The translations under genes and the position numbers were made by a program. From contig CM060173.1 in assembly GCA_030549775.1 (NCBI GenBank), forward strand, positions 2,976,001 to 3,040,000: DNA of 64,000 nucleotides, read 5' to 3'. The notes under the pieces were generated by a model. It was not told the origin of the DNA, made no database searches, and was given only the letters and a program-made list of their open reading frames with translations. Origin of the DNA: Tamarix chinensis. Its lineage: Eukaryota; Streptophyta; Magnoliopsida; Caryophyllales; Tamaricaceae. This document shows, in pieces, positions 10,641-22,790 of this stretch (position 1 is the first letter of the stretch; the number at the start of each line of letters is the position of its first letter).

Positions 10641-12067
10641 GAACTCATCGTAAATAAATAAAATTAGATGTAATAATGATTATTATCAGATCGTTGGATT
10701 GGTGTTGTTTAGCATGCAATCGTGATTTCTTGTACGCTTGTATCTTATGTGTTGTCATGCCTCATAATGTACTTATAAGTATGAATCTGTGACCCTATGT
10801 TTTATTGTATGTAATACGTGTATAATTGAGCATGAGAATTGTAAGTTAGAATCTTTCATATCTCATGTGTTTCATGCTTCCTTCCATGAGTTTGGTAGTA
10901 TTGATTTACTCAGTACCAGACCCGTACTGATGCTACCTTGATTGAATGGGTCCCGCGATGATCCACTGATGGTGGGGAGCAGACCTCTTGTGCAGGTTTG
11001 AGATGGAATACTGTTTTGGGGTGGAAGGCTTGACTTGAGAGAGTAGGCAATCCGAAATTTGATCCTTCAGGATTTGTCTAGTTTAACTGTATTTATTTTT
11101 GGAACTTTTAAGTATTGTATTTAAAATTCAAGGGTATTGTAATTAACTTTTAATTTATTGTACTCTGATAAGCTTTTAAAATTCGGATTTATTTCACAGG
11201 TTCCGCTGATCAATTCAGCGATGATTTTATTTAGTGAATTGATTCACTTGCCATCTGCCTGTGGATATCTCCTTGTGGGAGTTTATCCTTGTGGCATTGA
11301 TGTTTAAAGTTTTGTTTGATAGTTTTAGCCTTGCATCTAGCATGAGATAGATGGTGGACATTTATCTTGTGTTAGATGTGGCGGTAACATTCCCCAAATT
11401 CTCTCCTAACTTTCACTTTATTCTTTCAAAAAAAAATTTCAGGAGTGAATTTTGGGGGTGTTACAGATTGGACCATAACCGACCTATATCATCCATAATA
11501 TTACATTTTGCTTGTGTGATTGTGTTGTGTGTGTTATGTTGTATGATGGTATGCTTGGCCTTAGCGCACCTGTGCCCTTACTCAGTATTGGACCCATACT
11601 GATACTACCTTGATTGAATGGGTCCTGTGATGATCCACCGATGGTGGGGAGTAGACTTCCTGTGCAGGTTTATGATCGGGTACTATCTTAGGGTGGAAGG
11701 CTTGACTTGAGTGAGTAGGCGATCCAGATATTGGTCCCTTGGGATCTGTTTTATTTAGCTATATTTTGTACTATGCTTCTTGTTTTGAAACCGTACTCTT
11801 AAGCTGTATTCCTAAACGATATTCTAACTGTTGTTGATTCGTGTTTTCGTGAATGACCTATGTTAACTATGAACCTATGTTTTGATGATTCTTACTTAAC
11901 AATTGTTTAGTTTAGCCTTAGCACTTAGTATCGGAACGGTAAGAGTGAACCGGTCTGGTACTAAGTGTGGCGGTAATACCCCCAAGTTTATGTTTTTAAT
12001 TCTTCTGCTTCCGCTAAACCTTTTGATTTAAACGAAATTTTTTAATAGTAAATTTGGGGGTGTTACA

Positions 12068-13089
12068 GCATCAATGTCCAACTCAAGTAGGTGAAGCATC
12101 ATAGTATAAGCCCCTAAGCACTTCATATTGTCCATTACTTAGGCCCATGTGGTATCCTAACTTCTTAGCCCTCGTGGCGGAGACATGCAAGATGTGGTGG
12201 GTGAGGTATCTCAATACAAGCCCCCTTGGTGTACTTCAATCACTTATGGTGGGTGTGGCAGGTGCACTTGATGTGTGGTGGGTATGGTATCCCGAAGAAA
12301 ACCCCTTCAATGTATCTTGACCTTATGTGATGGGTGTGGTATCCCATTGTGATTATTTAAATTGCCATGACTTTTGTTCATGGTAGAAAACTAGGTGTGG
12401 TTGAACGAATTATCTTATTAACCAGAATTTGTGTGGTCACTAAAAGAGGAGTTATAATATGGTTTATATTGTATGGATTGCATGTATTTACCGTATTTAT
12501 ATACTTTCATGATTTCTATGCAAGCATGTGTTATTGTACTACTACTTGAGAATAAGTGTTGAATTGTACCGTTATGCTATTACCATAATATTATGTGACT
12601 TCAATGTGTTACATGAGTCCTACCATGCTTTTAGGTAGTATGCTTTTCCAGTACTTCACCGTACTAATACTACACTTATGTGGTCACTGTGATGATTTGG
12701 CTTCGGTCCGGGGAGTAAAGAATGATTTGTAGGATTATAACTCTCAGTTAGAGTATGCCGAGGATGATGGCGTGGTCCATTAGCAGGCCATTACTTGGGG
12801 TTGGAGGTTTATATCTATGCTTAAGATTTAGGCTAACCAGATAGAAGTGTTGTACCCACTATGTTAGGAAGTTTTTGTATTTTTGGTTATTTAAACTTTT
12901 AGCTTGATTTCATGTACTTGGTTTTGTAAATCGTCATACTCATTTTATCTTGCATTAGGCATGGATTAGATGACAATCACACATCTCTCATAGTTGATGT
13001 GGCAGTAGCATTCCCCAATTTTGTTTTTCAAATGTTTCTGTATTGTCTTAAAAATAAAATTTTAATGTCTAAAAATTGGGGGTGTTACA
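12068..13089 (+). mobile_element. Giant LTR-like element E (3' remainder, most diverged)
   Basis: After C ends, family-like sequence resumes. There is a degenerate array with GTGGTGGGT...GGTATCCC units (12090-12350), a CCAGTACTTCACCGTACTAA block (12650), a GATGTGGCAGTAGCATTCCCC block (12995) and a terminal hairpin ending GGGGGTGTTACA at 13089, followed by TTAAC. Its left part is upstream of the window. By position it is the outermost and therefore oldest member of the nest. The open frame at 12367-12549 is not supported by any homology I recognise. Confidence 0.6.
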
Positions 13090-13227
13090 TTAACCTCCAA
13101 ACTCTTATTTGAATTTATAAGTCTATCTCATTATTTGTTTATCATATTTTTAGTGTTAACTATTTTGTCTTGTATTTGATGGAAGGATGGTATGGTAAGC
13201 TAGACTTATATTGAGTATGATTGTAAC

Positions 13228-14005
13228 TGTAACATACCGAGTCCATATGACCACGCGGAGACTACCCTGGAGTAATTTTAGATTGATTGGTTAGCCCCAT
13301 AGATCAACATAAGTCCTTTTAGTGTGCTTTGTCCTCACTCATGATCTTCCCAAGAAGCTTTAAAAAAACTTATGAAACTTACCTATAGGGTCACCCATCC
13401 TAAAAGTTTCTCCACAACCAACACACTTACCTGTAGAGTTCTTAAGATAGAATCACCAAAAGGATGGTATACCATGTTGATATAAGTAATCATATCAATA
13501 CTTATAGCAATCCCCTAAAATTGGGGGTATTATATTCACCCCCATTCATAGAATGTAATGTTCTCATTGCACCTATACCATTATCTGTCTTAATACAGTT
13601 TATCCCAAAAATTATCCTGCTAGGCGATTGAATAACTCATCCAAGTTCATCTCACAATCATGAGTTTGCTCTGATACTATTGTTAGCATTCCAAATTAAT
13701 ACGACCAAGTAAGGGCTATGTTAGAGTATTTTTGGATTGATTGATCACTTTGATAGCATTTGTAATACCCCAAGTCGATACGACTATACAAGAGATACCT
13801 TGGAGCATTTTTGGATTGAGCAATTGACCCCAAAGATCAATACAAGTCTCTTCAGCGCATTTTATCTTTATTCACATGCTTCCCAAATTATTTTTTTTAG
13901 AAAATTTAGAAAGCTTCCTAGGATGCACTCTTAACTGTAGAGTTCTTAGGACATAAGTAGCCATATTAATTCTTATAAAATTACTCTAAAATTGGGGATA
14001 TTATA
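13228..14005 (-). mobile_element. Complete Cassandra-type TRIM with 5S-like LTRs
   Basis: Two related terminal repeats (13228-13534, 307 bp; 13761-14005, 245 bp with deletions) enclose a short noncoding interior. Identical GTAAC flanks at 13223-13227 and 14006-14010 are a perfect 5-bp target duplication. Read on the minus strand, the interior carries TAGTATCAGAGC (13669-13680), a match to an initiator-Met tRNA primer-binding site, and a purine tract GAATGGGGGTGAA next to the 3' LTR. The LTRs contain 5S-rRNA-like sequence. The total of 778 bp fits the known Cassandra size range. About 70 bp of LTR end is present twice (13683-13750 and 13761-13830). Confidence 0.85.
13375..13490 (-). other. 5S-rRNA-derived segment in Cassandra LTR
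   Basis: On the minus strand this part reads AAGAACTCTACAGGTAAG and later TTAGGATGGGTGACCCTA. It resembles the 5S rRNA internal promoter region (AGAACTCCGCAGTTAAG...GGATGGGTGACC). It is diverged and is not a functional 5S gene. A similar segment lies in the second LTR and at 53735-53845. Confidence 0.75.
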
Positions 14006-14948
14006 GTAACACTCAATTATATTGTTATTACACTTCTACTAAAAAAATAAAATAAATTAGTAGTAACTTTTAGGGTGATATAATAATTCAAGGGGAAAAG
14101 GAGGGAAGAACAATATGATAACTTCATAAATTTCCCAAAAATCTAACCTCCCTTACTTATTTAAAAATAAGGAGGGGCTAGATAAGGGGAATATAGAATA
14201 GAAAACAACATAAACAAGGAGGACAGGAGGAAGGGAGGGCTCAAAATTCTAGCAACAAAAGGGAAAGGATGAAAACCAACCGAAACTCAAACAAAGGGGA
14301 GGTGAGAAGAAAGAAAACAAAAAAAAAACAAGGAAAAGAAAGGTAGGAAGATTTAAATGAAAATAAGGTAAAACAAAAGGCATAAGAGAGGGGTTTGAGT
14401 TCAACAATTAGTTGATAAAAAAGGGAGGAGGGATAACTTGGTGCACTCTTGAAAGAAAAGGACAACAAATACGTAGAGTGTAAAGTGGTTGAATGAAACT
14501 ATGATAAACCTAACGACCAAGCAAAGGGGGAGGGTGGTGGTGATGGTTGACAACATATAATGGACACGGGGAAGGTTTGCTGACAGTGGTAGGGTGAGGG
14601 GAAGAGAGAGAAAAGGGTTTGAGTGAAAGAAAGCTACAAATGATAAAAATTAGATAGCATATGTAAAGAATAAAATTAAGAATATGCTCAAATGAGTACA
14701 AAAATTATGAAATAAATCACAATCCAATCAAGGAAGATAAAAAATAATACTTTCATGGTCCAAAAATAAATTTTATTTATTTTTAATGTAAGAAATATCA
14801 ATAAATAAGAAAAAAATTAGGAAAAATACCAAGTAAATCCTAAAAATTACCAAACTTTACATAAACATGTCAAATAAAGTTAGGAATCTAGATATATAAA
14901 AATATTGTATAAAATAATAACATAGAATCCAAAATAAATTAATAAAAT

Positions 14949-14992
<44 letters not shown>

Positions 14993-16060
14993 CTAGCCTT
15001 GGTTGATTGAACGCTCGTTTTGGTTGAATGCTGGTCCCCAATATCCATGATTGGCCAATCAAACAACGGACCAAAAATTCTAGTTTGTTACCAAATTTTA
15101 ATCTAATTAAATTATAACTTAATTTCTCAAATTACTACATATAGTGATAATACATTCCACATAAGATATTCCACAATACCTTTTTTATAAATAAATAAAT
15201 ATAAAATATCAAGTTTATAATTAGGGTTTTAATTAGGATTAATTAAGAGCACAATATTACAATTCATATCACCATTTCCAACTTTTAAAGTTTTAAGCAA
15301 CATCCAAAGTGGTTTAAAATATCCAAACAACCTTTCGAAAAACAAGGGATGGCCGATGACTTTTTCGTAACTAGAAGTCATTTATTTATTTATTTTAATT
15401 TTTAAAAGTTACAGTCATTTTTTCAGTAATTTGATTGATTTAAAACATTTTTTTATTTTTAGCTCAAAGAATTTAGTGACTCATTATAGGTAGGTGGGTT
15501 TTTAGTTAAAGCTATGGGTAGCTGCTGAACCCTACTCGACATTGTCGACAACCACACCCTTCATTCTAGCCTAAGGCCATCAAAGGTACTCAGCTCAGCT
15601 ACAACATTCAAGTTGAGACGAAATGAAGCAACGTTGTCCGGTTGCAACCGATCAAAGGCACGGGACCAATTAAGATGGGTATAATTTGGCATTCATTCTA
15701 TATATATATGGATGATAGGTGTTTGCGGAAAGGGACTAATGATACTTATTTGGGGTGTTATAGCCTTATAGGTGTTACCCATATGGAATTCTAAGATGCC
15801 TCAATGGCATGTCTAAGGGGGAATTACCCCTGTAAACTTATTGTTATGGAGATCCCAAATACAAAAGTATGTTTATAACACTAAGATATTATTACTCATC
15901 CGGTCATCCGGTCATCCGCCACTAAAAACGCAGATAGATAGTGAAATTTCTGCCCTATTATTAGTGTGATAGGCAAATAACTTATGCCTTGGGCCCGCCG
16001 TGGGGGTGGGGGTGGATTGTGAGATGGAATTCTTGGGTTAGGTGGATGTGATTGTTATTA
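14006..16060. other. Intergenic AT-rich DNA, no gene seen
   Basis: A purine-rich stretch (14100-14640) gives pyrimidine-rich open frames on the minus strand that are not convincing proteins. A TA microsatellite lies at 14952-14989. The TGGGGTGTTATAG at 15750-15762 resembles the decayed end of a giant-LTR or Cassandra-type element, but I could not find its partner. Nothing else is recognised. Confidence 0.5.
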
Positions 16061-16329
16061 TAATTAAGAATAATAACAATAATGACTCTAATCAATATTA
16101 TAATTAATGATAATAATTATTATTGTTTTCATATTTATAAATATAATAATATTAATTAGTATTATTAATTTATGGAAATAGTTATAAATTATATTTATTA
16201 ATTATATTAATTATTATAATTATGTGTACAATTAAAATTATTAATATAATAATAATGTTTTTATTATTATATTTATGATAATAACATTTTTTTATATGAT
16301 GAAGGATTATAATTTAGTATAAAAAAAAA

Positions 16330-16391
<62 letters not shown>

Positions 16392-16441
16392 GCTAATACT
16401 GATAACAATAAAAATATTTATAATAAAAAGATTTTATTTCT

Positions 16442-16483
<42 letters not shown>

Positions 16484-16870
16484 ATTAGAAATTTTATTTG
16501 CATATATAATTATTATAAATATGAATATAATAATATTAATAATATAATTCAGCGTTTGTTGTTAATATTTGTATTATTGTAGCAAGTTATTATAATTATT
16601 AATTTGTCAATATTATTATTATTATAAATAATAATATCACTATATCTATTAATATTATAACTATAATAACGGTATTATTAATTGAAATGTTATTATTATA
16701 TATTATTATACATAATTATTATAAATAGTAATATTATTATCTTAGATATTACCAATAATAATATAATTTGGATTTTTAAATATCATTATTATTATTTAAA
16801 ATATTAATTTATAATTATTATAAATAATAACTATTAGCAAATCTAATATAATTTGATATTATTTTATCTG
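16060..16870. repeat. AT-rich tract with long ATT and AAT microsatellites
   Basis: About 57 bp of ATT repeats at 16330-16387 and about 35 bp of AAT at 16446-16480 sit within almost pure A+T sequence. This resembles the ATT tracts of the giant LTR family, but the flanking blocks of that family are not visible here. Confidence 0.75.
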
Positions 16871-16929
16871 ATTTGAAAAAATGTTCTCCGGTCCTTTTGA
16901 ATGGAACAAGTACTTCGACAAATGAGACA

Positions 16930-17241
16930 CTGTGATCCCCGTCCCGGAAACGTCCCCGTCCCGGAAACTCCTCGGAAACGTTTTCTGATTAAAAATTATA
17001 TTAAAATTATTTAATTAATCAATATTTTATTAAAAAAATATTATTTAATCAATATTTTATTTAAAAATATTATTGAATCAATATTTTATTAAAAAATATT
17101 ACTGAATCAATATTTTTATTAAAAAAATATTATTTAATTAATATTTTTTTGACGTTTCCTGCCGTCCCCGTTTTCTAAATTTTTTAAAAATGTCGTTTCC
17201 GCATTTCGTCCCGTCCCCGTCCCCGTCCCCGTGCAACACTG
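16930..17241. mobile_element. hAT-like MITE (312 bp) with internal tandem repeat
   Basis: Identical 8-bp ATGAGACA flanks lie at 16922-16929 and 17242-17249, the length typical of hAT transposons. The ends, CTGTGATCCCCG and the complement CAGTGTTGCACG, match at alternating positions and form a poor terminal inverted repeat. Both ends are rich in GTCCCCGTCCCGG. The centre (17022-17145) is about five copies of an AATCAATATTTTATTAAAAA-type unit of about 30 bp. There is no coding capacity. The ORF over its right half is spurious. Confidence 0.65.
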
Positions 17242-17249
17242 ATGAGACA

Positions 17250-19490
17250 TACTCTTCCGGTTCATGTTTTTTCGGTGGCGGAGGTTTTTAATCACATGAT
17301 GAGGAGGGATGGCCAAATAGCGAGAGGCTGAGAGGGAGTTGATAGATGTTCCCTTTATAACTCGCTTGCGATTTGCAAACCGTACCCTACTTTCTTCATT
17401 TTTTTTTTCTTTCTTTTCTACATAACTAGCATTGAACCGTGCCAATTATTTCATTTGTTCCTAAATGAAAATAATTTTATATGTCAAAGTTTGGAAAAAT
17501 CAAAGCCTATTTTTTTTTATATCCTAACTTTTTGTCTTTTTGACTTCTATACAATTAATTATTATGTTGTAATTAAAATACTAACAATAATTTTTTTAGC
17601 TCCTAAAACATAAATAAATTACTGAAATGAATGTTTATTGAAAAGGAAGGGAGTATATACAAAAAGAACTTCATTGTACATTACAGTATTATCTATCATT
17701 TTTTCTACTTTAATAAAATACTTAATAGTACTGAAGAAATTATATTTATTCAATTTATTGTTTGACAATAATTAATAGTTATTTCCTCTTGTCCATATTA
17801 AAGGTCCCAGTTTTTAAAGTGTTAAAGCAAAAGGTAAATTATTTTCTAAGTTAACCCATATTCATTAAAGGCTATTCACCCTAAACAACATTTAATGAGG
17901 TATATTTATTAGGGATATATTTGACAATTTGAATATTTTATTAATATGTACGCAAACGTCTCTAAAGTGAAACTTATTATGGAATGGAGTGAGTAATAAA
18001 TTATTCAAAGCTAACATAAAATCATGACTTTTTGACTAATTTGTTATCGATGCAGATTCATTGAACAACCTTTCGAGGATGTATGCATAAAAAATGCATT
18101 TTCTTTATCTACTTTAATATCTTGCATATTCAAATTTCATTTCTTTAAAGAAAACTATTTAACTCACATCAAAATTCCTTTGTACTATATATTTAAAACC
18201 TTTATTATGAAAATCCTTTAAAAACCTTATGAATAAAAAGTCTTTATATTATCTAAACATTAAAAAACCTAATAAAAATCCACTAAACTGTAGTTAATTG
18301 TAACAAAAGTTATCGTTGTTCTAACATAGTTTTTTTTTCAACAATGCAAACAAAATGAATTTTAAGATTGTTGAAGGTAACGATGTATCTATTGCGAAGT
18401 ATTTAGTGTATAGCGTATTGTGGAACACAATAATTATAAATATTATCCACCTTCGACCTAGCAACTATTGGTTTGTTTAAAGCTACTTATTAAAAATAAT
18501 TACTTATTTAAAAAAAATTAAGATAATTTTTTTAAAAAAATATTATTAAATACCTATTTTTTAATAAGTTCCCTCCAAACAAGTCACGTACCAGAGTTTT
18601 GAAGCCAACATGCAAACATATATTTTGGTTGTAAATTGCAAAAATTATTAGCATAAAAAGTTTGATGAATAATCCGAGAAATTTAGACATCTGCACGTAT
18701 CTTTAAATGTCTTATTAATACGTGTTCCTCCCTGAGGGCTCGGCTAACTTTAGTAATTCGGAGGAAACCGACACAGTACCACCCAAAATTTAACGATTTC
18801 TTCGATATACCATTAAACCAAAGACGCGATGAAAAAACAACTACAGGGTAACCAAAATTTCTAATGCAAACTGAAGAAAATATGTGAAATCAATTTATTT
18901 TAAAGCTATCACAAAGGCAAAGTTAAAGTTAAGGATTCGACTTCTTCATCATGGCAAATCCACCATTAAAGGTAGCTTAAAGTCATTATCTTCGAAGGCA
19001 GAATCGAATTCTTCTTTGCTCCCAAGATGAACAAACCTCCAATTTAAAATTATGCGAACAGAAACCTAAATTATGTAGGTTTTTTTCAGTCTCGTCTTGC
19101 CCGTGGAAGTTCTTTGGCAAAACAATCGCTTTCTCCATCATTGGTGCTACTTCATCTGTCGGCATATTTCTCTGAATTTTCAACTCATTTTTCTATAACC
19201 TTTCTCTCTCCGTTTTTCTTGAGCAGTTGAGGTGGTACATTTCACTGAGCGTATCTTAAAAGTTGTTTTTTTTAAATAAATAAATAAATAAAATATCTCT
19301 TGCCTCAATACATGTCTACCGAAAGAAGCTTGTACTAAATTAAAGCTTGTGTTAAAAATTAAAAAGAAAATAACGTTGCACTTTCTCTCTGCTAAATAGG
19401 CAGGAAATGTTTGTTGCTTGTATTCTATTTTTATATATAGGAAGATAATATAAGATAAGAAGCTAGCAGCAGTCAATGTCTAGGTTATAA
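17250..19490. other. Intergenic AT-rich DNA, no gene seen
   Basis: Low-complexity AT-rich sequence. The frames at 18986-19183 and 19180-19476 on the minus strand show no domain that I recognise. No repeat boundary, RNA gene or splice-supported gene could be identified. Confidence 0.45.
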
Positions 19491-19549
19491 TCAGGGTTTG
19501 GCAAAGATAAAGACTGGGTTAGCTGGCAGAATGGTCAAGAAACTGTGAT

Positions 19550-20760
19550 GTGGTGTGGCTACTCAGCCTATTCACTACCTGGGCATACACTTACGTGCTA
19601 ATAATACCCATAAGACTAATAGCGATGACAGCACAGATCAGAGTGAAATTAACATCATGTAAAGCTAAGTGCTTCTCAAAAGCGGGGAGAGTAGTTTTAA
19701 ATCTAATGATAAAGGTGCCACTTAATTCCCTCCTATCTATGAGTTTGTTTAAGATTTCTCAAGAGGTATTAGGAAGATTAACAGGCAGAAGAACAAAGGA
19801 AAAAAAGGCCTACCGGTAGTCGAATGGGAGATTTTACAGAAACCAGTAAGCTTAGGAGGCTGGGTATTGGAAGTTTCCGGTTAAAATGTGCAGCTTTCCT
19901 TTCGATTGGGTTCGGACTTTGGAGATTTCCTCAAAGAAGACGACCAATTATGGAAGAAAGTCATCCACTATCCGGCTAACATGACCATGGATGGAGTGGA
20001 AGAGCAGCAATAAAGTCAGTGGTACGACGATGGAAGTGGGATGTGGAGATAAGGCAAAGTTTAATTGGCAGCATGCATAACAGCTTCGAATTCGTCTTCC
20101 CTAGGAAGGAGATCAATGAATGTGGAGATTATATATAACAGCTCTGCTCATTGCATCACGGTCATAAGGCATCAGGAAGGAGATCAATGAATGAGGAGAT
20201 TTGAATCGCAGAGGAGTTCATTTTTGAATGGGAGAAAGCGAGCCTTCTCAAATTGAACTGATCACTACGCGGCACTAAACTAGAACTGTATGGAATAAAG
20301 GATCATCTAAAATGGAAGCTGATCGTTGATGGTCATATTGTACGTTGTCCTTCATCGATGAGGCGATGGTGAACAGAGGAAACAGCGAGGACATTAGCAA
20401 AACAATGGCAGGGTGAGGAAAGGGTGTTACATTTAGTCTATTAGTAGTTTGTAATGATACAGTAAAGAATGGATACATGAGATCGACTGCTAAAAGTTCG
20501 GCTGTTGTCACATGAAGAGGCATTATGCCCCTCCTGACAGGAAGAGACCGGAGATTTCAATCATCTCTTTATGCACTGCAGATGGTAATGGAATATTGGG
20601 TGTGATTGGTTCGCAATGGCAGGGTGCTATATATAGCATGGTCTTACTAGCCTTGCCAAAGTTCTTATCCGAATCATGAGGACGTCCCTCTTTTATGCAG
20701 CTATCCGGTCTCTTTGGATGCTAATAAATAAGACGGTCACCGCTATCTGTCACCAAATTA
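19550..20760 (+). pseudogene. LINE (non-LTR retrotransposon) ORF2 remnant
   Basis: The peptide from about 19610 reads AKCFSKAGRVVLNLMIK followed by LLSMSLFKISQEVLGRL. This is the LINE segment after the reverse transcriptase (usual pattern W.AK.LS.AGR..LI.SVL...P.Y.MS.F.IP). It continues with VVEWEILQKP.SLGGW and LWKKVI. At about 20522-20590 a frame gives CPS.QEETGDFNHLFMHC, the Cys/His pattern of the zf-RVT domain. Several stops and frame changes show it is dead. A near-repeat of AGGAAGGAGATCAATGAATG (20103 and 20176) lies within it. Confidence 0.75.
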
Positions 20761-20769
20761 GACTGAGCT

Positions 20770-22790
20770 TGAAAATATTATTAGCACGAGACTGTTTTTG
20801 ATCGCTAATAAAATAGCAGTCGTTATAACGTTACGAACGATAAACTATGTATTGCGGCGTAAATTTTTATTTTTATTTTATCATATACTCAAATTATTAT
20901 TTATTAATTATTTAAATATAAATATTCAATAAATTAGTATTTTATATTATATTAGAAGTATTTAAGTGAGTTATTATATGCTAAATTATCCTAATAATCC
21001 TAACTTTATCTTAGAATAAAAAAAAATATATTATTTAGCAGTAATTGTAAAGATAATAAATAACAATACTTTATTACAAATCAATAGTAACTTGGTCCAA
21101 TATATATACGGTAAATTAACAAAAAAAACTATCCTGCATGTGTTTTTTAGTAGATTTAAGGATTTTCAATAAATTGTCAATTTATCAGCAATTAATCCTG
21201 ATTTATTGGCCGATAAATGTAAATTTTCAAAATCGTAGCATATTGTTAATTTTGCATAGCGACTGACATAAAAACTACACTATAGCGGCACTGCGATTTA
21301 ATTGTATAGTTTTTGGTTGAAAGCTTGGCGCCTCTCTTTCCCATACACTATTAAAGAGGTCATCAACAACATATGGGCTGTGCAAGTAGGAAGAACAACC
21401 AATACAAAAATGCTTAAAGGGTGGAAGAGGTGTCAAAAGTCAGTACATGACTGAGGGTGGTAATTCGTGTACCTGGGAATGCTGGATGCTGGGGGCTTAG
21501 CTTACGGTGTAATGGATGGCGTAGTTATAGCTGTACAGTCTGGATGTCTTGGTCTCTTCCCAGTCTACTCTACAAAGCGTTCTTAAGATATCCGGCTGCA
21601 AGGTGTTAATTTGTTGCTCAAGGCACTGAGATATACGTGTTCATGCTAGCAGTTTTGATTTGTACTTGCGGATTGCAAGTGCTCTAGGGAGACCTTAATA
21701 CGGCCCTGTGATGTTTTTGTGCTCTATTGAGGGGTGTGTTTGTACCATATGCTAAACATCAAAAAAGAATGGAGATAGTTTGTTGTGTCAGGACTCTTGT
21801 TAGGTCTGAGATACTCCTTGGTGTCAGTACTCTAATGATCCCTATTAGCGTGAGATTAGAAATATTACTAAGATGAGACATGCAATATGATGTCTACAGA
21901 GAGGGCTGTTCCTTAGTGGAGATGCATGCAGTTGCCCTCACATCAGTGGATTGGAGCAATGAGGCACTTTTCTGTCAGGTCTATGGATGTTGGGCATTGA
22001 TGATGTATGGAAGAAGGATCTACAATACAGTACAAGTTCTTCTGACCCGTGTTACTACAGTGCAAGGTTTTCCGATCTGTGGTTTTGTTGCTGTGTAGAG
22101 TCTTCATAGGGGATATCGAAGAGGGTGATACCCTTCAATACCCTTCATAGAGGGTGAGATCACCATGAGTCCATTATGCTTGTTTGTTGGGGGTATTTTT
22201 GTTGTTTTATAGTAAGAATGTGACATGAATGCTGTAAGGCTGTTACGGTCACCTTAATGGGACTAGCATGCCCTTAGAACAAAGAACAAAAAGGGTTGAT
22301 GTAGAGAGGTTTCCACATTCTGAAGAAGTCTCCGATACGCAATGAGCACATCAAGTCTTACCATGCTCGTCCCCCTTCTCCTCCCTGTGCAAAAGCCACT
22401 ATTTTAGGCAACAAGTACTGCTGCCCTTTGAGCCCTGGACAACTAAAACTGAACAGGCTAATCTTTAATTACTTCCTTTCATTAGATACCTCCATAAAAT
22501 TAGAGAATATCTGCCGGCTCCTCCCCGATCATTCTGCCTTGCTCAAAAAATTGCTTGGCTCCTTTGTCGCATTTGACTACCACCTCTAGTATTACAGTTC
22601 CTTGTAGCAAATCATAACTCTCAAAATCAGTCCCTAGCTACTTACCCTTATGAAGCTGCCCCTACTAGCTCAAACACTATTCTGAAATCTTTTCCCCTGC
22701 AGCGTAGCTTAAATGGTGGCGGTGCTTATTTTTTTGGTTTGATTTGAACTTTTATGGTGGTGATGATTAGATCTGCAAAGCTAACACAGC
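20770..22790. other. Intergenic, possible LINE tail, no gene seen
   Basis: 20770-21300 is AT-rich. 21300-22100 could be the 3' end of the LINE at 19550, since it is less AT-rich and in the right place, but I see no diagnostic motif and no poly-A tail. GAGGGTGATACCCTTCA-like sequence is locally repeated near 22120-22150. 22300-22700 is unrecognised. Confidence 0.35.

Larger units (their letters stand above)
7169..11465 (+). mobile_element. Complete giant LTR-like element D (4,297 bp, solo-LTR structure)
   Basis: The element begins TGTAATATCCCG and ends GGGGGTGTTACA. It is flanked by identical 5-bp GATTG at 7164-7168 and 11466-11470, which is the integrase-type target duplication of LTR retrotransposons. 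I see no direct repeat between its two ends, so it looks like a solo LTR of unusual size (LTRs of several kb are known for Ogre/Tat elements) and less like a LARD. Inside are a TATA-like TTTATATAGCC (7827), a GC/CAG-rich block (7975-8260), a 149-bp tandem repeat (8430-9400), a donor-like GAG|GTAAGTC (9764), hairpin arrays (10125-10640) and the terminal hairpin. No protein domain was recognised. It is inserted in element C. Confidence 0.85.
5219..12067 (+). mobile_element. Giant LTR-like element C, interrupted by D
   Basis: C occupies 5219-7168 and 11471-12067; D is inserted at 7169-11465. C keeps the exon-like module (5410-5471), long noncoding body, hairpin array (6725-7085), ACTCAGTATTGG block (11580), the block GTGGCGGTAATACCCCC (11970) and the terminal hairpin ending GGGGGTGTTACA at 12067. 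The next five bases are GCATC. Its left end lies upstream of A and B, outside the window. B appears to be inserted in C, because C-type sequence picks up immediately after 5218. Confidence 0.7.

Noticed and set aside
13375..13490. A functional 5S rRNA gene
   Set aside because: Diverged over its length, part of an LTR, and repeated in other Cassandra LTRs.
14857..15074. Two minus-strand frames with Ile/Tyr runs
   Set aside because: Run through the TA microsatellite at 14952-14989; artefacts.
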